DNA of 26,342 nt, taken from the NCBI GenBank assembly GCA_003511885.1, contig DOIX01000162.1, positions 1-26,342 of the forward strand, written 5' to 3'. Shown here piece after piece: positions 18,000-25,203 of this stretch (its first letter is position 1; each line of letters begins with the position of its first letter). This DNA is from Cyanobacteria bacterium UBA11153. GTDB taxonomy: Bacteria > Cyanobacteriota > Cyanobacteriia > Cyanobacteriales > Coleofasciculaceae. The notes under the pieces are model-generated. The model was not told the origin of the DNA and made no database searches. It saw only the letters and a program-made list of their open reading frames with translations. A program made the position numbers and the translations under genes.

Positions 18000-18042
18000 G
18001 TTTCAGAGAGTAGTTTCAATGCTGAAAGTTGGAGTCTGAAAC
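18000..18042 (-). promoter_or_regulatory. Stem-loop in the nifU-nifH spacer
   Basis: Perfect 8-bp inverted repeat GTTTCAGA (18000-18007) / TCTGAAAC (18035-18042) with an inner TTTCA/TGAAA pair (about 18014-18027). It lies 60-100 bases upstream of the nifH ATG. Processing of nif mRNA near the nifU-nifH junction is known from Anabaena variabilis; this hairpin is a candidate 5' end-protecting structure here. No TGAGTACA or GTAN8TAC element was found in the spacer. Confidence 0.5.
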
Positions 18043-18160
18043 CTATCCCTTTGGGGGGGAACGCGCATCTATGTAACTTGTTTGAACTTTCATAATTATT
18101 CTGGTAGTTAGGAATGGCTAATGGCTAATCGCTAATTGGCTGAAAAGATCTTTTGACTTT

Positions 18161-19066
18161 TTAGTGGGAGATGTCTTGAACTACTAAACTGGATAAGACT
18201 TTCTCTTTTAGGGTAGTTTCGATTAGTCCTTTCAGAGTTGAGGTACTGCTAGGACAAGAACCGCAAGCGCCTTTAAGGAAGACTTTGACAATATCTCCTT
18301 CGACATCGTAAAGTTCTACATCACCTCCATCTGCGACTAGTAATGGGCGCACATCTTCTAGTAAGACTTTCTGAATTAGGGAAATCTTTTGCACTGTTGT
18401 TAGAGTTTGTCCTGATCCCTGCTGATTTCGATCTTTAGCAAAGACAATCTCATTAGCAACTTTGGTGATATTGGCTTTATCTTTGAGGACTTCAGCAATT
18501 ACATCATCGATGCCAGATAAACAAGAACCACAACCACCACCAGCTTTAACATAGCTCGTTACTTGTTCTGCTGTAGTCAAGTTATTTTCAACAATTACCC
18601 GCCGAATTTTCGGTTCGCTGATACCAAAGCAAGTACAAATTAAAGCGCCATCATCTTCAGCGTGTTCTTCGATTTCAATGCCGCGATATTTATAAATTGC
18701 TGCTTCTAATGCTTCTTGTCCCATCACAGAACAGTGCATTTTCGCTTCTGGTAAACCACCTAAGAAATCAGCAATTTCTTTATTGGTGACTTTTAATGCT
18801 TGATCTAATGTTAAGCCTTTAACTAATTCTGTTAAAGCAGAAGAGGAAGCAATAGCACTGGTGCAACCAAAGGTTTGAAAACGAGAATCCAGAATTGTAT
18901 CTTGTTCTTGGTCTATTTTCAGATGAAGTCTTAAAGCATCACCGCAAGCAATACTACCTACTTCGCCAAATACTACGGCAATTCCTGGTTCGTTGTTGTC
19001 TTCTATCGCCCCTTGGTTTTTTGGGTTATAGAATAAGTCTAATACTTTTTCGGTGTAGTCCCACAT
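18161..19066 (-). CDS. nifU: NifU, Fe-S cluster scaffold (three-domain form)
   Basis: 301 residues with the full NifU layout. The N-terminal IscU-like scaffold has C41, C68 and C112. The central [2Fe-2S] domain has C144/C146 (CTC) and C179/C182 (CGSC). The C-terminal Nfu domain has C268/C271 (ACGSCPSS). Assembles [4Fe-4S] clusters from sulfur supplied by NifS and gives them to NifH and NifB. Followed by nifH after 221 bp; nifS precedes it by 103 bp, within which a heptamer array sits. Confidence 0.98.
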   Translation of the reverse strand: MWDYTEKVLDLFYNPKNQGAIEDNNEPGIAVVFGEVGSIACGDALRLHLKIDQEQDTILDSRFQTFGCTSAIASSSALTELVKGLTLDQALKVTNKEIADFLGGLPEAKMHCSVMGQEALEAAIYKYRGIEIEEHAEDDGALICTCFGISEPKIRRVIVENNLTTAEQVTSYVKAGGGCGSCLSGIDDVIAEVLKDKANITKVANEIVFAKDRNQQGSGQTLTTVQKISLIQKVLLEDVRPLLVADGGDVELYDVEGDIVKVFLKGACGSCPSSTSTLKGLIETTLKEKVLSSLVVQDISH

Positions 19067-19099
19067 ATCAGTTTTCCAAATTAAATGAAGTGGTAATTG

Positions 19100-19148
19100 G
19101 GAGTTCGGAGTTCGGAGTTCAGAGTTCGGAGTTCGGAATTCGGAGTTC
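19100..19148. repeat. Heptamer array (GGAGTTC x7) in the nifS-nifU spacer
   Basis: Seven consecutive 7-bp units: GGAGTTC x3, AGAGTTC, GGAGTTC, GGAATTC, GGAGTTC, 49 bp in all. Cleanest STRR in the window; it occupies about half of the spacer inside a transcribed operon. Confidence 0.93.
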
Positions 19149-19169
19149 AGACCTACTTTTTTGTCTGTT

Positions 19170-20378
19170 TTATCTGCTAACTGCTACAGCTTCTTCTCTA
19201 TCTTGTAACCATTCAGCATTGTCATTGTTGAAGGGTGAAAGGGCACGGAGACGTTCGATAATTCCTGGCATTACAGTTAAAATTAGATCTATTTCCGCAT
19301 CAGTGGTGTAACGGCTAAGACTGAATCGAATGGAACCGTGAAGGATTGTATAGGGTAAGCCCATGGCACGTAAAACGTGAGAGGGTTCTAAAGATCCAGA
19401 AGTGCAAGCGGAACCAGAAGAAGCGCAAATTCCGTATTTGTCTAATGAAAGTAAAATTGCTTCACCTTCAATGTATTTAAAGCCAATATTAGTAGTGTTA
19501 GGTAAGCGATGGGCTGTGTCGCCATTTACTTCACAATCAGGAATATTCAGGAGGAGGTTTTGTTCTAGGCGATTTCTTAATTGATTTTGCCGTTTTGTTG
19601 CTTCTGGTATGTGTAATAATTCGAGTTCAGCGGCTTTCCCTAAAGCAATTATTCCTGGTACATTTTCGGTTCCAGCTCTCCGTCCCCGTTCCTGATGTCC
19701 ACCTATTAGTAATGGACGGAAGTGGAAACCTCTGCGGACATATAAAGCACCAATACCTTTAGGGGCGTGTAATTTATGTCCGGATAGAGTTAGTAAGTCA
19801 ATGGTACTGTTCTTCATATTGAGAGGAACTTTACCTACGGCTTGAACTGCATCAACGTGGAAAGTTGCACCATATTCTTTAGCCAAGGAACCGATTTGTT
19901 CGATGGGGAAAATTGTCCCGGTTTCGTTGTTAGCATACATGGTGGAAACTAAGGCTGTGTTTCCAGTTAATGCTGCTTCCAATTCCATTAAATCTAATTG
20001 CCCCTGACGGTTAACAGATAGATAAGTAACTGTGTAACCTTGTTTTTCTAAATGTTTGCAAAGATTAGTGACAGAGGCGTGTTCGACTTGAGTGGTAATA
20101 ATATGTCGTTTATTTGGTTGGGCAGCTAATGCAGCTCTAATGGCTGTATTATTGCTTTCACTGCCGCAACTGGTAAAGATAATTTCTACATCATCGGCAC
20201 CTAACAAACCTGCTACTTGTTCTCTGGCTTGTTTGACTGCTTTTCCTACTCTTCCTCCAAAGGTGTGCATACTGGAGGGATTACCATAATTTTCGGTTAA
20301 GTAGGGTAGCATTGCTTCCAATACTATGGGATCTACTTTGGTTGTGGCGTTGTTGTCTAGGTAAATACAATTTGACAC
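19170..20378 (-). CDS. nifS: NifS cysteine desulfurase
   Basis: 402 residues from a GTG start. PLP-dependent enzyme releasing sulfur from cysteine as a persulfide for NifU. Visible are H100 (VEHAS), D176 (HVDAVQA), the PLP lysine K202 (SGHKLHAPKG) and the persulfide cysteine C325 (SSGSACTSG). I set the start at the GTG 20376-20378, with GAGGA eight bases upstream, because it yields SNCIYLDNNATT at the N-terminus and puts K202 and C325 at the same numbers as in Azotobacter NifS. The frame stays open 34 codons further to an ATG at 20480, but that stretch is non-conserved and repeat-derived. Confidence 0.97.
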   Translation of the reverse strand: MSNCIYLDNNATTKVDPIVLEAMLPYLTENYGNPSSMHTFGGRVGKAVKQAREQVAGLLGADDVEIIFTSCGSESNNTAIRAALAAQPNKRHIITTQVEHASVTNLCKHLEKQGYTVTYLSVNRQGQLDLMELEAALTGNTALVSTMYANNETGTIFPIEQIGSLAKEYGATFHVDAVQAVGKVPLNMKNSTIDLLTLSGHKLHAPKGIGALYVRRGFHFRPLLIGGHQERGRRAGTENVPGIIALGKAAELELLHIPEATKRQNQLRNRLEQNLLLNIPDCEVNGDTAHRLPNTTNIGFKYIEGEAILLSLDKYGICASSGSACTSGSLEPSHVLRAMGLPYTILHGSIRFSLSRYTTDAEIDLILTVMPGIIERLRALSPFNNDNAEWLQDREEAVAVSR

Positions 20379-20471
20379 GATCTTATCCTCAGATTTACAG
20401 CGGGAAGGGCTAGGGAATAGAGAATTGGAAATTAGTAAGGAATCTTCAATTGGATGAGGTACACCATTCAC

Positions 20472-20497
20472 AATTAGCAATTAGCAGTTAGCAATGC
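20472..20497. repeat. Heptamer repeat in the nifB-nifS spacer
   Basis: AATTAGC, AATTAGC, AGTTAGC, then AATGC: short STRR array. It sits where fdxN would be expected between nifB and nifS and supplies the spurious upstream extension of the nifS frame. Confidence 0.75.
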
Positions 20498-20529
20498 TAT
20501 ACCTCATGCCAATGAACAATACTTGTTAA

Positions 20530-21984
20530 TTACAAACAACCGACAATCTCAGGAATGGGATTAGCTGTTTTGAGAATATGGAGGTCATAAAATGCCCGGG
20601 CAACTTTCTCAATTACGTCGTAAGCTTCTACCACAATTAAACCCGCTGCTTGTAAATCTGCTTTGGGACATTCGCCTACTTTAGAAACGAGAATCGCTTT
20701 GCAATCAGAGATGGCTTTAATCGTGTGTTCTAAAGTAGCTTCCTCGCCATAACCGCTTTGGCAGTAATGATCTATTTTGCGATGACCAACAAATTTGGCT
20801 TCGTTAGCATCTACTTCGTAAATTTGGAATTCTTTGGCATGACCAAAGTGTTGATTCACTAACCCGCCGCCTTTAGTGGCTACTGCAACGAGAATTTTAG
20901 GACTGTCAGCCACTTTTTGAGTTGGCTTGATTTTGGCTTTGGCTAATTTCAGTTCTTCTTTGAACTTCTTAATGTCAGCATGAACTTCTTGCCGTGCTTC
21001 AATATTGTACTCTGGCTCCATTTCTAAGAATTTATCTTTAGTAAATTCTTGGCTGCGATCTTCACCTAATAAACCAACAGCATCGGCTCGACATTGACGA
21101 CAGTGGCGCATCATTTTCATGTTGCCAGCACAGTTATCTTGCACTGTTTTCAGTTCTTTTGGTGTTGGACCGCGTTGACCATTTAAACCGAAATATGTAC
21201 CATGTTCTGGTGCCGAGATTAGGGGCATAATATTGTGGAGAAATGCCCCTTTGGAACGAATAACTTCATTTACTGCGGGTAAATGATGGTCATTAATTCC
21301 CGGAATCATGACTGAGTTCACTTTACAAAGGATATCGGCTTCTTGAAGTGCTTGCAAGCCTTCCATTTGTCTTTCGTGGAGAATCCGGGCGGCTTCAATA
21401 CCTGTGTAGCGCTTGTTTCTATAGCGCACCCAAGGATAGATTTGTGTCCCGATTTCTGGTTCCACCATATTAATAGTAATGGTGACGTGATCCACATTGA
21501 GTTGCTTAATCCGATCCACGTAATCGGGTAACATCAAACCATTAGTAGATAGACAAAGTTTGATATCTGGGGCTTTGTCGGCAATTAATTCAAAGGTTTT
21601 GAAGGTTTTTTCAGGGTTTGCTAGGGGGTCACCAGGTCCAGCAATTCCTAACACTGTCATCTGGGGAATTTTCCCGGCAATTACTAATACTTTATGGGCT
21701 GCTTCTTCAGGTGTCAGTAATTCACTAACTACGCCGGGACGACTTTCGTTAGCACAGTCGTATTTGCGATTACAATAATTACATTGAATATTGCAAGCAG
21801 GGGCAACGGCAACGTGCATCCTGGCATAGTGATGATGTGCTTCTTCGCTATAACAAGGGTGGGTTTCAATCCGCTTTTTTAGTTTTTCATCAATTCCTTC
21901 AGTAGAAGTGCCACAGCTAGAAGAACTACAGCCGCTAGATTGAATTGTGCTTGGTTTAGTGAGGGTTCCAGATTGAGGTGTCAT
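20530..21984 (-). CDS. nifB: FeMo-co biosynthesis radical SAM protein NifB with C-terminal NifX domain
   Basis: 484 residues from the ATG at 21984. Radical-SAM cluster ligands C64/C68/C71 in CNIQCNYC; further conserved [11 protein letters not shown] (C44), C77 in [10 protein letters not shown], and the C295/C298 pair in [20 protein letters not shown]. Residues about 363-475 form a fused NifX/NafY-type domain ([24 protein letters not shown]). Fuses two [4Fe-4S] clusters with carbide insertion to make NifB-co. A TTG at 22035 in the same frame is less likely than this ATG, whose N-terminus (MTPQSGTL, then a [13 protein letters not shown] segment) fits cyanobacterial NifB. First gene of the minus-strand array. 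Confidence 0.98.
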   Translation of the reverse strand: MTPQSGTLTKPSTIQSSGCSSSSCGTSTEGIDEKLKKRIETHPCYSEEAHHHYARMHVAVAPACNIQCNYCNRKYDCANESRPGVVSELLTPEEAAHKVLVIAGKIPQMTVLGIAGPGDPLANPEKTFKTFELIADKAPDIKLCLSTNGLMLPDYVDRIKQLNVDHVTITINMVEPEIGTQIYPWVRYRNKRYTGIEAARILHERQMEGLQALQEADILCKVNSVMIPGINDHHLPAVNEVIRSKGAFLHNIMPLISAPEHGTYFGLNGQRGPTPKELKTVQDNCAGNMKMMRHCRQCRADAVGLLGEDRSQEFTKDKFLEMEPEYNIEARQEVHADIKKFKEELKLAKAKIKPTQKVADSPKILVAVATKGGGLVNQHFGHAKEFQIYEVDANEAKFVGHRKIDHYCQSGYGEEATLEHTIKAISDCKAILVSKVGECPKADLQAAGLIVVEAYDVIEKVARAFYDLHILKTANPIPEIVGCL

Positions 21985-22099
21985 TGAATTTCTGGGATTA
22001 AGTTGACTGGTAAATGCTACAGGAAATATGAACAAACGTAATTATTTTGTTTATTCATTGATGACGAGGCTAGAGCGTGTCTTCAAAGTGATAAATTGA

Positions 22100-22232
22100 G
22101 GGGGCGTTCCTTCAAATGCGAGTTGATGGTGTGGCAGTAGTAAAGGAGTAGCAATAGAAGGAATTGCATTTGGGCGATAATTCATCGCTTAAACACAAGG
22201 TTTTGTATCTAAACGCAAAGGAAAACGCCCCC
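22100..22232 (-). promoter_or_regulatory. Candidate structured 5' leader of nifB
   Basis: GGGGGCGTTCCTT (22100-22112) pairs with AAGGAAAACGCCCCC (22218-22232) with a 2-base bulge. Directly adjoining CAAATGC (22113-22119) pairs with GCATTTG (22166-22172), and GCGAT/ATCGC (22174-22188) forms a hairpin between. Together this gives a closed multi-branched fold about 115-250 nt upstream of the nifB ATG, inside the roughly 440-nt leader predicted from the promoter module. Function unknown. Confidence 0.45.
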
Positions 22233-22429
22233 ACAAAGAATAGAAAACATGTCCTAGTCCAATTTGTCTCCATTAACTTCTCCCAGAATCCATTGGTTAT
22301 TTGGCTTTTGGTAAGGTTTGAATTTACCAACTCCCAAATACCGATTACCTTTGGCGGGTTAAGCATCTGGCGTTATGAAATTTATAGCAGCCGCGAAATT
22401 GAGGAGGGAAAAGACGGCTAGGGATAAAA

Positions 22430-22457
22430 CTTATTAAATTGATTAAGGCTGTACTCA
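22430..22457 (-). promoter_or_regulatory. nifB-side promoter module TGAGTACA-N11-TTTAAT
   Basis: Read on the minus strand: TGAGTACA (22457-22450), 11 bases, TTTAAT (22438-22433). Over 28 bp it matches the nifP-side module at 22 positions. AAGGATT...GGG lies upstream, similar to AAGGAATT...GGG on the other side. If TTTAAT is the -10, nifB has an untranslated leader of about 440 nt. Confidence 0.6.
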
Positions 22458-22511
22458 AAACCCGCTAATCCTTATGGGATGGGCAGCAAAGAAATTTGAA
22501 AAAATTTTTTG

Positions 22512-22584
22512 GGCTATAGGTACGAGTATTTTTTCCTTGAGGTACAAGTATTTATGTGGTGGATATTGGGTATTCCTGTACTCA
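22512..22584 (-). repeat. Left arm of the mirror repeat (nifB side)
   Basis: 22512-22534 is a perfect inverted copy (23 of 23) of 23050-23072. Over 22512-22556 versus 23028-23072 the match is 39 of 45. On the minus strand it contains ATAAATACTTGTACC and AAAAATACTCGTACC, 22 bp apart, preceded by a TGAGTACA (22584-22577). A likely regulator-binding array. Confidence 0.9.
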
Positions 22585-22647
22585 GCTCAAACCCAGTTTC
22601 CATAATGGTTTGATGGTGTTTTTTATGATTTTTGAACTAGTTTGACT

Positions 22648-22655
22648 TGTACTCA
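22648..22655 (-). promoter_or_regulatory. Additional TGAGTACA element (toward nifB)
   Basis: Exact TGAGTACA on the minus strand, 71 bp further from nifB than the copy at 22577-22584. Its mirror counterpart is the plus-strand copy at 22925-22932. Confidence 0.55.
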
Positions 22656-22755
22656 GAACTCCATACTTTTTTGAAAATTTAATTCTGTATCTAAGATATC
22701 ATTTTTTTGTTTGTTTTGGTCTTTTTTGATCGTTCCTTAACATTTTATTTAACTT

Positions 22756-22769
22756 GTAGCTTGCGATAC
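22756..22769. promoter_or_regulatory. NtcA-type site GTAN8TAC near the axis
   Basis: GTAGCTTGCGATAC, extended as TGTA-N8-TACA, matches the NtcA consensus of the cyanobacterial nitrogen regulator. Downstream on the plus strand TATTGT (22790-22795) fits TAN3T at 20 bases, close to the spacing of NtcA-activated promoters. No such -10 is obvious on the other strand. Located about 28 bp from the mirror axis. Confidence 0.6.
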
Positions 22770-22924
22770 AGAAATAAATTTGATTTTGATATTGTTGTTA
22801 GAGCAAGTTCTGCACAAAAATTATCTTTGCTACTTCTACTTTAAGACATTTACTGGGAAAAAGTAATTAGATATACAAAAACTTTAAAATTGATCCAACT
22901 CACTGATACCGCTGTTTTCAGATA

Positions 22925-22932
22925 TGAGTACA
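22925..22932 (+). promoter_or_regulatory. Additional TGAGTACA element (toward nifP)
   Basis: Exact TGAGTACA on the plus strand, 74 bp before the TGAGTGCA at 22999. Mirror counterpart of 22648-22655. Confidence 0.55.
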
Positions 22933-22998
22933 ATCTTTTTATCCTCCAGGGTAACCACAAAAATAGCCTCAAATACTTACAAACAGGGGATTTGTGCC

Positions 22999-23072
22999 TG
23001 AGTGCATAAATACTGATTTCCTGGTCGATAAATACTCATCCCTATAGGCAAAAATACTCGTACCTATAGCCC
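22999..23072 (+). repeat. Right arm of the mirror repeat with 22-bp iterons (nifP side)
   Basis: Begins TGAGTGCA (22999-23006), then three iterons starting at 23006, 23028 and 23050, exactly 22 bp (about two helical turns) apart: ATAAATACTGAT, ATAAATACTCAT, AAAAATACTCGT. The last two are followed by CCCTATAGG or ACCTATAGC. The inverted equivalent is at 22512-22584. After it comes an A-tract (23074-23083). Confidence 0.9.
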
Positions 23073-23114
23073 GAAAAAAAAAATAATCCCTTGAGTATCA
23101 AGGAATTCAGGGCA

Positions 23115-23142
23115 TGAGTACAGTTTTAATTATTTTAATTAG
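23115..23142 (+). promoter_or_regulatory. nifP-side promoter module TGAGTACA-N11-TTTAAT
   Basis: TGAGTACA (23115-23122), 11 bases, TTTAAT (23134-23139), matching the nifB-side module in spacing and in 22 of 28 bases. A TGAGTAT lies 23 bp upstream (23092-23098). If TTTAAT is the -10, the nifP leader is about 85-90 nt. Confidence 0.6.
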
Positions 23143-23206
23143 TTTAATCTGGGTGAGGTAAACTGCCTAAGTTTTAAGGATCTGATATAAGCAGGAGATA
23201 AAGATT

Positions 23207-23260
23207 ATGGCTTTTTCAATCCCCGGAAAGCAATGTTACAGACTTTTGCCCCTTGGTTAG
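23207..23260 (+). CDS. Short upstream ORF overlapping the nifP start
   Basis: ATG at 23207 preceded at nine bases by AGGAG (23193-23197), the best ribosome site in the region. It encodes MAFSIPGKQCYRLLPLG and stops with TAG at 23258-23260, 28 bases inside nifP in another frame. The nifP ATG itself has only GGAAAG two bases away. This suggests translational coupling or a regulatory leader peptide. It could also be chance. Confidence 0.45.
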   Translation: MAFSIPGKQCYRLLPLG

Positions 23261-23994
23261 CAGTTAAACCCATTGCACCAGAAAAACTGTATGCTGAAGG
23301 TGGTAAAACTCCTCAAGCAGCAGTACATTATTCATTTCTCAACTGGTGGCAAACAATCAAAGTTGATTTCCAGATTATTTTTGAGCGGGATCCTGCGGCT
23401 CGTAATTGGCTGGAAGTTATTTGTTTGTATCCAGGGTTTCACGCTTTGGAACTCCATCGGATTTCCCACTGGTTACACAATCAAAAAATTCCGTTTTTCC
23501 CTCGTCTGATTTCTTTCCTGACACGGTTGTTTACAGGTATTGAGATTCACCCTGGTGCAGTGATGGGAAAGGGAGTATTTATCGATCATGGGATGGGAGT
23601 AGTAATTGGGGAAACAGCAATTGTGGGAGATTACACGCTAATTTATCAGGGCGTGACTCTGGGGGGGACGGGCAAAGAAAGTGGTAAGCGTCATCCGACT
23701 CTTGGTAACTCTGTTGTTGTCGGTGCTGGGGCAAAAGTTTTGGGTAATATTAACATTGGCGATAATGTGCGGATTGGTGCAGGTTCCATTGTCTTAAAAG
23801 ATGTCCCATCAGAATGTACAGTAGTAGGAATTCCTGGGAGAAATATTTGTCCTTTTCCTCAGCTAAATAATCCTCTGGAACATGGACAAATCCCGGATGT
23901 GGAAGCGATCGAGATCCGCAGATTATTAGATCGGATTGAGCAATTAGAAGAACTATTAATGAGTATGAAAATCTCAGTCGTTAAGGGTGATTAA
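23233..23994 (+). CDS. nifP: Serine O-acetyltransferase NifP (CysE family)
   Basis: 253 residues. The core (about 46-205) is the short bacterial serine acetyltransferase: DFQIIFERDPAARNWLEV, HRISHWL, the left-handed beta-helix hexapeptides from IHPGAVMGKGVFIDHGMGVV onward with D118/H119, then GGTGK, RHPTLG (H154) and VVGIPGR. It makes O-acetylserine from serine and acetyl-CoA, raising cysteine for NifS. There is an N-terminal extension of about 45 residues before the core and no internal Met to start later; no in-frame ATG lies upstream before a stop. A C-terminal helix (222-253) follows. Divergent from nifB and first of nifP-V-Z-T. Confidence 0.95.
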   Translation: MLQTFAPWLAVKPIAPEKLYAEGGKTPQAAVHYSFLNWWQTIKVDFQIIFERDPAARNWLEVICLYPGFHALELHRISHWLHNQKIPFFPRLISFLTRLFTGIEIHPGAVMGKGVFIDHGMGVVIGETAIVGDYTLIYQGVTLGGTGKESGKRHPTLGNSVVVGAGAKVLGNINIGDNVRIGAGSIVLKDVPSECTVVGIPGRNICPFPQLNNPLEHGQIPDVEAIEIRRLLDRIEQLEELLMSMKISVVKGD

Positions 23995-24065
23995 TTTAAG
24001 AAAGAAGACAATGAATAAGGACAAGAAAATCTGGTAGTTAATGGTGCATCCATTGAGGGGTAAAA

Positions 24066-25199
24066 ATGAAGGAACCAACTATAACTAAAGCGATTCAGAT
24101 TAACGATACTACCCTGCGAGATGGGGAACAAGCAGCAGGGGTTGCTTTTAATGTGGAAGAAAAAGTTGCGATCGCAACTTTTCTCGATGCCATCGGCGTG
24201 CAAGAATTAGAAGTTGGTATTCCTGTCATGGGACAAGATGAAGCCAAAGCAATTCGAGCGATCGCAGATCTCGGTCTGAATGCTAAACTACTAGGCTGGA
24301 ATCGTGCTGTAGCATCGGATATTCGCGCTTCTATCGCCTGCGGTTTGCAGCGAGTACATATCTCTGTACCCGTCTCGGAAATCCAAATAGCTGCCAAATT
24401 TCACGGACAGTGGCGGACAATGTTGGAACGGTTGCGAGATACCATTAACTATGCCCTCGATTGTGGATTAGCGATATCAGTTGGCGGCGAAGATTCTTCT
24501 AGAGCTGATGAAAATTTCCTCTTAGATGTAGCCTTAGCAGCCCAAGAATGGGGTGCTTTTAGATTTCGATTTTGCGATACAGTCGGGATTCTCGATCCCA
24601 TCACTACTTATCAAAAAGTCAGCAAACTTGTCTTTTTCCTATCTATTCCCGTCGAGATGCACACTCATAACGATTTGGGATTGGCAACTGCTAATGCCTT
24701 AGCTGGAATTAAAGCAGGTGCATTATCAGTAAATACTACTGTCAATGGGTTAGGAGAAAGAGCAGGGAATGCGGCATTAGAAGAAGTAGTAATGGCACTG
24801 AAGTGTATCTATAAAATTGATGTTGGTATCGATACCAAACATCTACTAGAATTGTCTCGTATGGTTGCAAAAGCTTCTAATTGTCCCGTGCCACCTTGGA
24901 AAGCAATTGTCGGAGAAAATACCTTTGCCCACGAATCAGGTATCCACGCCCATGGAGTCCTACAAAACCCCCTCACATACGAACCTTTTGACCCCAAAGA
25001 TGTCGGATGGGAACGCCGTTTGGTAGTGGGAAAACATTCCGGTAAACACTTAATTAACAATTTTATGGCAGAACGTGGCGTAACGCTTAACAGGGAACAA
25101 ACAGAGTCACTTTTACAAGCAGTCCGCGATCGCGCCGTACAATCTAAGCACAGTATTACTGATGAAGAACTCCTAAATTTAGTTCTCCAAGTGAGGTAA
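24066..25199 (+). CDS. nifV: Homocitrate synthase NifV
   Basis: 377 residues of the DRE-TIM metallolyase family. INDTTLRDGEQAAG (12-25) holds the catalytic Arg-Asp, HTHNDLG (199-205) the metal ligands, and NGLGERAGNAALEEV (227-241) the second family signature; the ESGIHAHG stretch follows at about 311-318. Condenses acetyl-CoA and 2-oxoglutarate to (R)-homocitrate, the organic ligand of FeMo-co. The ATG at 24066 follows GAGGGG. Starts 71 bp after nifP and ends 4 bp before nifZ. Confidence 0.97.
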   Translation: MKEPTITKAIQINDTTLRDGEQAAGVAFNVEEKVAIATFLDAIGVQELEVGIPVMGQDEAKAIRAIADLGLNAKLLGWNRAVASDIRASIACGLQRVHISVPVSEIQIAAKFHGQWRTMLERLRDTINYALDCGLAISVGGEDSSRADENFLLDVALAAQEWGAFRFRFCDTVGILDPITTYQKVSKLVFFLSIPVEMHTHNDLGLATANALAGIKAGALSVNTTVNGLGERAGNAALEEVVMALKCIYKIDVGIDTKHLLELSRMVAKASNCPVPPWKAIVGENTFAHESGIHAHGVLQNPLTYEPFDPKDVGWERRLVVGKHSGKHLINNFMAERGVTLNREQTESLLQAVRDRAVQSKHSITDEELLNLVLQVR

Positions 25200-25203
25200 A
25201 TCC

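Larger units (their letters stand above)
22036..23232. other. 1.2-kb nifB/nifP divergent control region
   Basis: A/T-rich with no convincing protein gene. From left to right it holds a structured nifB leader (22100-22232), the nifB-side promoter module (22430-22457), an inverted arm (22512-22584), a further TGTACTCA (22648-22655), an NtcA-type site (22756-22769), a TGAGTACA (22925-22932), the opposite arm (22999-23072), TGAGTAT (23092-23098), the nifP-side module (23115-23142) and a short ORF overlapping nifP. The order is a mirror image about roughly 22790. Confidence 0.85.

Noticed and set aside
20379..20480. Longer nifS starting at the ATG 20480
   Set aside because: The extra 34 residues are repeat-derived and non-conserved; the GTG at 20378 has a ribosome site and restores family numbering of K202 and C325.
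21985..22035. Longer nifB starting at TTG 22035
   Set aside because: The ATG at 21984 gives a family-like N-terminus, and I saw no supporting ribosome site for the TTG.
22112..22421. Overlapping reading frames on both strands upstream of nifB (22112-22366 minus, 22164-22421 plus)
   Set aside because: They overlap each other and the predicted structured nifB leader, lack ribosome sites, and show no family pattern. The region is better explained as untranslated leader.
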